Source of the DNA: Acanthosepion lycidas
Lineage: Eukaryota > Mollusca > Cephalopoda > Sepiida > Sepiidae
DNA: 64,000 nucleotides
Reading direction: 5' to 3'
Assembly (NCBI GenBank): GCA_963932145.1
Contig: OZ010616.1
Location: forward strand, 52,720,671 to 52,784,670
This document shows, piece by piece, positions 56,975-64,000 of the stretch. Position numbers and translations under genes: made by a program. Below the pieces are notes generated by a model. The model ran no database searches. It was not told the origin of the DNA and saw only the letters and a program-made list of their open reading frames with translations. Within the stretch, counting starts at the first letter, position 1. Each line of letters begins with the position of its first letter.

Positions 56975-58370
56975 AAACGCAGGTGACTGTTCATTATTCA
57001 ATTTCCTTATGGTAGCTGCTCCCTCACCAAGTAACAAAAAAGCAACCAGCTCTTCCTTAATAAATCTGTTAAGAATGCTACTGAGAAAATTCTCGACTAT
57101 AGCAGAAGTGTGATTCAACAACTCATCAAAATATTCTCACCACCTTTTCAATATACCGTTGGGTTACAAATAAGAGTATTCCCACCTTTTGCCCAAAGGT
57201 GTGCTCTTTGGAAAGTCAGTAGGCCATAAACATCATACAAAATGTTGTAAAATTTCTTGGTGCTTATCTAACCCAGGTGACTGTTCACTATTCAGTTTCT
57301 ATATGGTAGCTGCTCCCTCACCAAGCAACAAAAAAGTAACCAGCTCTTCCTTAATAAATCTGTTAAGAATGCTATTTTCATGTCTCCTCTCCACAAATCT
57401 TCTTCCATCTTTTATTACCTCTGTGCATATACCATCCAATCCAGGTGACTGTTCACTATTCAGTTTCTATATGGTAGCTGCTCCCTCACTAAGCAACAAA
57501 AAAGCAACCAGCTCTTCCTTAATAGATCTGCTAAGAATGCTATTGAGAAAATTCTCAACTATAGCAGAAGTGTGATTCAACAACTCATCAAAATATTCTC
57601 ACCATCTTTTCAATATACCGTTGGGTTACAAATAAGAGTATTCCCACCTTTTGCCCAAAGGTGTGCTCTTTGGAAAGTCAGTAGGCCATAAACATCATAC
57701 AAAATGTTGTAAAATTTCTTGGTGCTTATCTAACCCAGGTGACTGTTCACTATTCAGTTTCTATATGGTAGCTGCTCCCTCACCAAGCAACAAAAAAGTA
57801 ACCAGCTCTTCCTTAATAAATCTGTTAAGAATGCTATTTTCATGTCTCCTCTCCACAAATCTTCTTCCATCTTTTATTACCTCTGTGCATATACCATCCA
57901 ATCCAGGTGACTGTTCACTATTCAGTTTCTATATGGTAGCTGCTCCCTCACTAAGCAACAAAAAAGCAACCAGCTCTTCCTTAATAGATCTGCTAAGAAT
58001 GCTATTGAGAAAATTCTCAACTATAGCAGAAGTGTGATTCAACAACTCATCAAAATATTCTCACCATCTTTTCAATATACCATTGGGTTACAAATAAGAG
58101 TATTCCCACCTTTTGCTCAAAGTGGGTTCACTGGAAAGGTCCATAGGCCATAAACATCATGCAAAAGGTCATAAAGGAACTTTGAATGATTAACGTTTGC
58201 TGCAACCTGTATTTGCCCGGCTTTGTCATTCCATTATTTATACTTCACATAAAAAAGTCTGTAGTTAACTTTGTTTGCACAGCTTTGATATCATCAGTCA
58301 ACTTTTGTTTTTCATCATTTGATAGGTTGCCTTCTTTTTGTTTCTCTTGCAAAAATCCCGGTATTTAAAC
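56975..58370 (-). mobile_element. LINE RT region with 462-bp tandem duplication
   Basis: Minus-strand reading: KAVQTKLTTDF and FMTFCMMFMAYGP (linker, like the NFYDALK.VYGP block of the LINE at 7895-11520), then YFDELLN, ILNRSIKEELVAFLL, EGAATI.KLNSEQSPGLDGI and EVIKDG (RT N-terminus). The stretch 57131-57592 is repeated at 57593-58054, apparently identically, and a diverged partial unit precedes it (56979-57130). Within each unit the LNRSIKEELV...SEQSPGLD block itself occurs twice. The plus-strand 128-codon frames at 57189 and 57651 are antisense shadows. Stops interrupt the sense frame. Confidence 0.8.
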
Positions 58371-58384
58371 ATCCATACACCATG

Positions 58385-58418
<34 letters not shown>

Positions 58419-58536
58419 AGTTACTGTTGAGGTAGATTTTAGAAGGAACTGGAAACCAAATCTTAAAAAGAAAATAGGGCTAAACCTCTGCTAATGTTCA
58501 AAAACAGGGGGAGGAGTGGGGACCAAGAGATAGGTG

Positions 58537-58570
<34 letters not shown>

Positions 58571-58805
58571 AAAGAACACGTTAGGTTAATAATCTGGAGT
58601 TCTTTAGCATATTTTATTTTAAAAAAACAGTGCTCAATACATAAGTAGAGCCTATATATATATCTCATATCTAGCATGACTGGGTTTCATGCACAATGCA
58701 TTCATTAAGTGCAGATTTCAAAATGTGCATTGATCACTGTTTCATTAACACCTACACTATATGTGTGATATGTTGCAATTTTATTGCTATATATATATAT
58801 ATATA

Positions 58806-58878
<73 letters not shown>

Positions 58879-58880
58879 GC
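58385..58880. repeat. (TA)n and (CT)n microsatellites
   Basis: TA runs at about 58390-58417, 58540-58568 and 58789-58878, the last with a (CT)7 patch. Unique sequence between is not recognised. Confidence 0.93.
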
Positions 58881-59499
58881 GGCAATAAAATATGTATATA
58901 TTAGTGGTATGGGTATGATAAAAATACACATAGATACATATGCTTGCCTGTTTGTATAAATGTATATCTACCTCAAGTGTTATAAATACAGTGCTCAATG
59001 TTATGTAACAGAACTATAAGTATATGTTAGAGAATATACATATGTAATTTTCAGTCTCTCTGGGTTGTATATTAATATTTTTTGGTTTTATTATTTCAAT
59101 TAGGTTCCTCAACTAGTTTTGACCAGTATGACCATCATCAGGAGAAAAAAAATTCTGCTTGTTAGTAGCACTGAACTACAGGAGACAGGAGTGAATGACT
59201 GTTTATGAAGAAAATGAACTTTATCTGTAATTTTCATTTGTTTCTTATCGTTAATTTAGGTCGGTCCTTGTGTTGGTCAAATGGCCTCTTTCAAGTTGTT
59301 TTTAAGATAGAGGCTGAGGAGAGTCATGCGACTCAGAATTCCCTTCTTGTGCATTTTGACAGTTGGTCGCCGGGAAGGGGATGTGTGTGTGTGTTAAATG
59401 TATGTTACCTTTTAATTCTTTGGGAGTGTGTATGATGTGTGTAAATCTATGTATTTGTATGAGTGTGTGTATAAGTGTGAGACCTCAACACCTCTTCAA
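58881..59499. other. Spacer, nothing recognised
   Basis: Frames at 59205-59435 and nearby have no family features; TG-rich patches near 59384 and 59460. Confidence 0.45.
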
Positions 59500-61560
59500 G
59501 CGTGTCTGTCTTGTGTAGGTGGAAAATGTGGGTAGGGCTCACTTTATGGGGTTATATATTAATTCTATCTATGTTGTTAAATTTGTGGTTAAGCCCTTTG
59601 AGATGCAAGATCCATTTGTCTTCATGTTCTAATATTTTTCTAAGCTTATTTTTCCTGTTTATTTCTATTTTTTTTAATTATCATGAATTTAGGTTACAAT
59701 GTCATTTTTCTAGGCAGAAATATTCTACAGGTAATAACCTTTTGTGGGGAGCCAACTTTATCCAATTCTGATAATTATTAATTCTGCCATTCAGATTTTC
59801 TCGCATATTGTTCCTGTCATAGTGTGCATTCTAATATGTAAATTATATTATGACTTCTACAGTTAGAGTTATGGTAAATTTTGAAAGCAGATTTAGTGAT
59901 TGAGTTAATGACTGAATTGGTATGTCTAATGTGGTTACAACATAAGCTCCTTTTGTTATTACATGGTTGGGAAATCCTGTTGTTTTTGTTTTTGGTATAT
60001 TACAGGTTACCTTATCTGAAATTTGGTTACTACTTATAATTTCCTTGAGGTTCTTAGGTCTATGATATGCTAGTAGGCTGGGTTCCTCAAACAAAGTTTT
60101 TAAGTTAGGTTTGAGGTGTAGTATTTCCCAGCAATTTTTGATTATCTGAGATAGTAGAGGAAGAGTGGTGTTGAAAGTGATTACTGGATCTGGATTTATT
60201 TTAGACATAAGGGTGTCTTTTCCAGGTGTGGAAATTTCTTTATTTATTTGTTCCCTGATTAGGAGTTGTTTATAACCATGTGTTGTGAATTGATGCTCGA
60301 TATTTTGAGTGTGTTTACTTAGAATGATATGTTCTAACAATGAAGAACTAAGTGCTTGTGAATAGGGAAAGTTCTTGTTGAGGTGTTTTGGATGGACTTA
60401 AAGTGTAGATAGTTGTGGGTGTTGATGATTTGAGTGTCCTTGAGGACACATGGCACAGTGGATAAAGGCATTGGTTAGATCCAGTGACAGGGCCCAACAA
60501 GTGGGAGTTCAATACCCCGTTAAGACAGTGGAGAACTTGGAGAGGGAATTAATGGGAGATAACTGATAACTGACATCCATTAAAACCTGGCACGTGGAAT
60601 TAGAACAGTCTACCCCAGTGAGTGAAATAAAGGGTTCAGTTCAACATTCCAACCACCTGAAGAAGGCCGGAGTTTATAATAAATATCTCGACAAAGATGA
60701 AGACAATAGTCTGAATAATGTAAATAGTGTAGATGTGGGTGTCAAAAAATGTTACCAATCTTGTTGATTTTTCATGGTTGAACTTAATGGAGTTGTGTAC
60801 TTTGTTTAGGGTCATAAGTAATTCAGTAAGTTTCTCCTCATTGCCCGTGTATATGAAGAAGATATTATCTATATATCTTGCATAGAATATGCAGTCATTA
60901 CCGATGAAGGGATAAATATGGGTCTCCTCAAATTTTCCCATGAAGAATATAGCATATGATGGAGCTGCAACAGTGCTCATGACACATCCTCTTACTAATG
61001 GGTAATGGTTTCCATTGAAATTGAAAGTATTCAATTTAAGAATATGTTCCGTAAGTTTTATGATTACTTGTGTGGGTGGGTGAGGTCTTATTTCATTCTT
61101 TTCGTAAGTGCTTCTTTAAGAGTGGTTAGTCCTTCGATGTGTTTGATGTTTGAATCAAGTGACCTTACATCCATGGTTACTAGAGTAGCATTTTCTGGCA
61201 CTGTTTGTATATGTTTAATTCTCTTTAGTAGGTCTGTTTTGTCTCTGATGTAGGATTTTACTTCCTTATCTAGGGGCTGTATATAATGGTCCATGTATTT
61301 GGATATTTTCATCATATGGTAGTTAAATGATGAAATGACAGGCCTTCCTCGGTTGTTGTTGTTTTTGTATATTTTGGGAAGGAGATAGAAGCAGGCAGGT
61401 GTGATGTTTTTTGGTATAAGTGTTGTGTGTGTTTCCTTGTCAATTAGTTTGTTTTGAAGCATCATGTTTAGTTAGCTCGTTAATTTTTTTTGGTATTCAG
61501 GGAGAAGGTCTGTAGGTAGGCCTTTGTAGGTGTTTCTGTTGGCTTCTTTAAGGTATTCTT
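59500..61560 (-). mobile_element. Penelope-like element, degenerate
   Basis: Minus-strand order: EYLKEANRNTYKGLPTDLLP (N-terminal), KNITPACFYLLPKIYKN, GRPVISSFNYHMMKISKYMD (RT fingers), TLVTMDVRSLDSNI (first catalytic Asp region), GNHYPLVRGCVMSTVAAPSYAIFFMGKFEE, CIFYARYIDNIFFIYTGNEEKL (the usual RYIDDIF reads RYIDNIF), VTFFDTHI; after a SINE, HNYLHFKS, then thumb DPVITFNTTLPLL.. and LLAYHRPKNLKEII; finally remnants of the GIY-YIG endonuclease (PVEYF, EHEDKWILHLKGLNHKFNN) near 59780-59590. A second catalytic-site Asp is lost and stops occur, so it is inactive. Confidence 0.87.
60450..60735 (+). mobile_element. SINE with Penelope-like tail, inside Penelope RT
   Basis: Full-length copy with a clear tRNA-like head: acacatggcacagtggataaaggc (A box) and gggagttcaataccccg (B box). 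Body ttaagacagtggagaacttgg, gataactgataactgacatcc, tagaacagtctacc, aagggttcagttc; tail cctgaagaaggccggag (hairpin partly deleted), atgaagacaatagtctgaat. It splits the Penelope frame after VTFFDTHI. Confidence 0.85.
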
Positions 61561-61639
61561 TGATTCCCCAGATCACTGTGACACCACCTGTGTAATGAGT
61601 GTGTCAAGGGCTGCCTGTTACCCTTGTATCTAAGGATCC

Positions 61640-62080
61640 CCATCTACTGGGGTGGATAGCTATACCCTGTTGCAGACACCTGCTCAGGCACATTTGTGCT
61701 TGTTCAACAACCACAGAGCCTACCTGTGGTTTATACTGCAAATATACTGAGCGGTCTTAGTTACAGTTTCTTGGAGAGTGTACATATTCTAGTATGATTA
61801 ACAGTCTGAACAAAGGCCAGCATGCTAAAACTCTCAGTCACAATGACTTGTGATTTTGTGCTAGCACAACCATCAACAGCTCCCAAAAGATTCTCTCTCT
61901 CCAATTTCACTCACAAGGCTTGGGTCAACTCAGGGTCTGGTTTTTCAGACATTTTTGAAAGGTGTTGCATGCTGGTATCACCTTCTCCAGATTGATAACA
62001 TCAAGAAGTCACCTTCCCAGTTACCATGGTGAGATTTGAATCTAGGTGTCATGGTTGGAAAGTGTACTCGGTCAATTGTA
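61640..62080 (-). mobile_element. Dispersed tRNA-headed repeat, copy 2
   Basis: Matches 7150-7590. On the minus strand the head reads tagcacagtacaattgacc ... ctagattcaaatctcacc, consistent with A and B boxes of a tRNA-derived promoter. No coding capacity. Confidence 0.6.
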
Positions 62081-62261
62081 CTGTGCTAATTGATATACTT
62101 AGTATAGAACATTATGAACTGTACAAATATAAAAATTGAAAGTAACAGTGATGCCTGTTATTGTTGGAAAACCTGGAATTATTCCAAAGAGCCTAACAAA
62201 AAGGTTTGAAGAAGCAAAAATAACTGAAGTATTGAGAATGAGACTTGCAAACATTTTGGTA

Positions 62262-62560
62262 TCTGTCTATATTTCTGAGATGAGGTATTATGTACATTAT
62301 TTACATTATTTGGACTATTGTCCTCATCTTTGTTGCTATATTTATACACTCTGGCTTTCTTCAGGTGGTTGGAATGTCGAACTGAACCCTTTATTTTGCT
62401 CACTGGGGTAGTACCTTGTTTAATGGATGTCAGTTATCATTTAACTCCTGTTAATTTCCCTCTGAAAGTTTTCCGGGTATTGAACTCACACTCTTTGGGT
62501 CCTGTCATTGGATCTAACTAATGCCTTTATCCACTGTGCCATGTGTCCTTGAGGACATCT
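62262..62560 (-). mobile_element. SINE with Penelope-like tail, full length
   Basis: Minus strand: tcctcaaggacacatggcac, agtggataaaggcattag, gtgagttcaatacccgg (head), the shared body, then caccagctgaagaaag-type tail through gtccaaataatgtaaataat and ctcatctcagaaatatagac. The aggccgg...cggcc hairpin found in other copies is deleted. Confidence 0.83.
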
Positions 62561-62904
62561 GTGTATGAATTTCTGGGTATTATAAACCTAATGTCTTCAG
62601 CAACCATTTTTTTTTTTACCGGTGCTCATATTGCAATTTTTGCTGTTATCATTTCATGTAAATATTGCAACCATTTTATTACTGATGTAATCCATCTGTT
62701 ACTGCAGGCATGAACATTCGATAATTCAATAATAATTTATAAAAATAAAAACCAATTGACTAAAATAATCTGGATGACTGAAGAGAAAGCCAAAAAAATG
62801 GACTACTGTTACTTGATCTCTCTCAAAAAAAAAATCGACCAGTTATTGTTAGATACTACCAAAAATAGAGGCAGTTTTTCTCAAATGCAAGCAAAATAGA
62901 AACA
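62561..62904. other. AT-rich spacer, nothing recognised
   Basis: No gene or family seen. Confidence 0.5.
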
Positions 62905-63540
62905 AAAATCACTGATTTAACATATTTGCCAAAAATCAGTGAATTATCAGATTCCAACGGAATTTTCAGTACTTATTTATTAATAAATATATTGCATACT
63001 GATTCATTTATTGCATTAGAAAACTTTGTGGAAATATTTTGGAGGTCAGTTTTACCCCTGCATGTTTCAATATTGTGCATATACTTTTTAATTTGGAGGA
63101 TGTTCATCAAATTTTTTCAGTCATATAAAGAAAAAATTCCTGAAAATGTTATTCAGTATGAAATGCAAATGTACTGAAAATTTGTCCTGAACCTTCTCAA
63201 AAATTATTCACTGAAACTAAAAAATAATTTTTTTTTTTTTTGTAGAGGTGGTTCTTGCATAATTTAATTAAACATTTTCTTTGCAATTTGACAGAAGAAA
63301 AATCTACACTGAAGATTTATTTTAAAAAAAATTTACTTCCATTTTATCAGTGTGATTTTGAAATTCATCTTATTGTTTTTTTTTTTGTTTTTTTAATTAA
63401 ATAATTACATGTTTCAAGCATAAAAAAATGTAACGTTTAATGCCATTTTTGAGTGTGAACCTTTTACTATTATTTTTGATTGTTTTTTCTTTTAGCAATT
63501 GTTAGATCATTGTTTTTGTATGGAAGTTAAAAAAAAAAAA
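62905..63540 (+). repeat. Dispersed repeat, contiguous copy
   Basis: Uninterrupted counterpart of 19230-21060: atatttgccaaaaatcag, acggaattttcagtactta, aaactttgtggaaatatt, gaaaatgttattcag, aacgtttaatgccatttt. No coding frame of note (one 83-codon frame, no motif). Confidence 0.6.
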
Positions 63541-64000
63541 AGTTTCTGCCCATGAGCCAAAGAAGGTTCATGGTGGAAAGGTTCCTTTCATGAGAAAGAA
63601 CAATATGCAAAGGCAGCTTTTGTAAGGAGAGCTTCCTAAGAGAAAGCAAGCGGTGTATAAACCAAAAAAAGAATTATAAGGATAGTCTGAAAAAATCAAT
63701 GAAACTTTCAAACATCAGTAGACATGACTGAGAGTTCCATGCAGATGATTGTGCTATCTAGTTGAAGAAGGTTCATAGTGGAAAGGTTGTTTTCATTAAT
63801 TTTTGGATTGGAAAAGAAATGTTGAAATGAAGTGTCTGAAAATGTTGTGATATGGAACTTCCAGACCTTATAGGTGACAGGCTTGACTTCACCTACAATG
63901 GAACTTCCAGACCTTATAGGTGACAGGCTTGACTTCACCTACAATGTTTGTGATAGTCTTTGCTAGAGTAAAGCAGGAAAATCAAGTCATATGAGAAGTC
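63541..64000. repeat. Spacer with exact 46-bp tandem duplication
   Basis: atggaacttccagacctta..cttgacttcacctaca occurs at 63852 and 63898 without visible differences. Elsewhere, gaaggttcat.gtggaaaggtt appears twice (about 63564 and 63767). No gene recognised. Confidence 0.85.

Noticed and set aside
57189..58037. Two identical 128-codon plus-strand genes
   Set aside because: They are antisense to LINE RT sequence within a tandem duplication.

Overview
This window looks like intergenic or intronic DNA from a large, AT-rich, repeat-dense invertebrate genome. A cephalopod mollusc (octopus or squid) is the best guess, based on the mix of tRNA-derived SINEs, CR1/L2-like, RTE-type and zinc-finger-tailed LINEs, Penelope-like elements, mariner and piggyBac MITEs and very long (TA)n/(CA)n arrays. 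That assignment is inference; no host gene fixes it. I find no intact host protein gene and no convincing functional tRNA or rRNA gene. Nearly all long open frames are tandem repeats read in frame, (TA)n read as Tyr-Ile, or pieces of dead transposons.

Layout. 0-5 kb: a 5S-tRNA chimeric SINE, a 90-bp minisatellite grown inside a LINE reverse-transcriptase C-terminus, a Tigger-like palindromic MITE and a second, unrelated 90-bp array. 5-6.4 kb: a GC-richer block ending in an LTR/primer-binding-site-like junction. 7-11.5 kb: a SINE, then a long minus-strand LINE (endonuclease, linker, RT, zinc fingers) broken by an LTR-like insert and a SINE tail. 12-19 kb: microsatellites, a 91-bp array, inverted SINE tails, a 79-bp hairpin array, a 102-bp MITE and an A-rich 78-bp array. 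19-26 kb: two pairs of dispersed repeats (one with TATA/initiator-like cores), a 39-bp minisatellite, and a compact tRNA-SINE with a 12-bp target-site duplication. 27-32 kb: inverted and tandem tRNA-headed SINEs, then two head-to-head CR1-like LINE copies, one split by a 1.1-kb insert and one by an 80-bp mariner MITE. 33-42 kb: another 5S-tRNA SINE, an RTE-type LINE tail, two piggyBac-type MITEs and a degenerate Gypsy element (gag, protease, start of RT) carrying a MITE. 43-47 kb: two adjacent large palindromes, one with mirror-image tRNA-like cloverleaves, and more 5S-tRNA SINE copies. 47-52 kb: homopolymer-rich DNA with few transposons, a possible non-coding first exon and one unexplained 198-codon frame. 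52-64 kb: remnants of a mariner and a hAT/ZBED transposase, a tandemly duplicated LINE RT segment and a Penelope-like element with a SINE inside its RT.

How the parts relate. The content records layered insertion: MITEs and SINEs sit inside LINEs, Gypsy and Penelope copies, so relative ages can be read. Three themes recur: expansion of transposon coding segments into tandem arrays whose period is a multiple of three (90 bp, 462 bp); fold-back SINE arrangements able to form long double-stranded RNA if transcribed; and composite RNA polymerase III heads (5S plus tRNA). All identifications are by eye from motif and segment similarity; no database search was run, and percent identities are not given because they were not computed.
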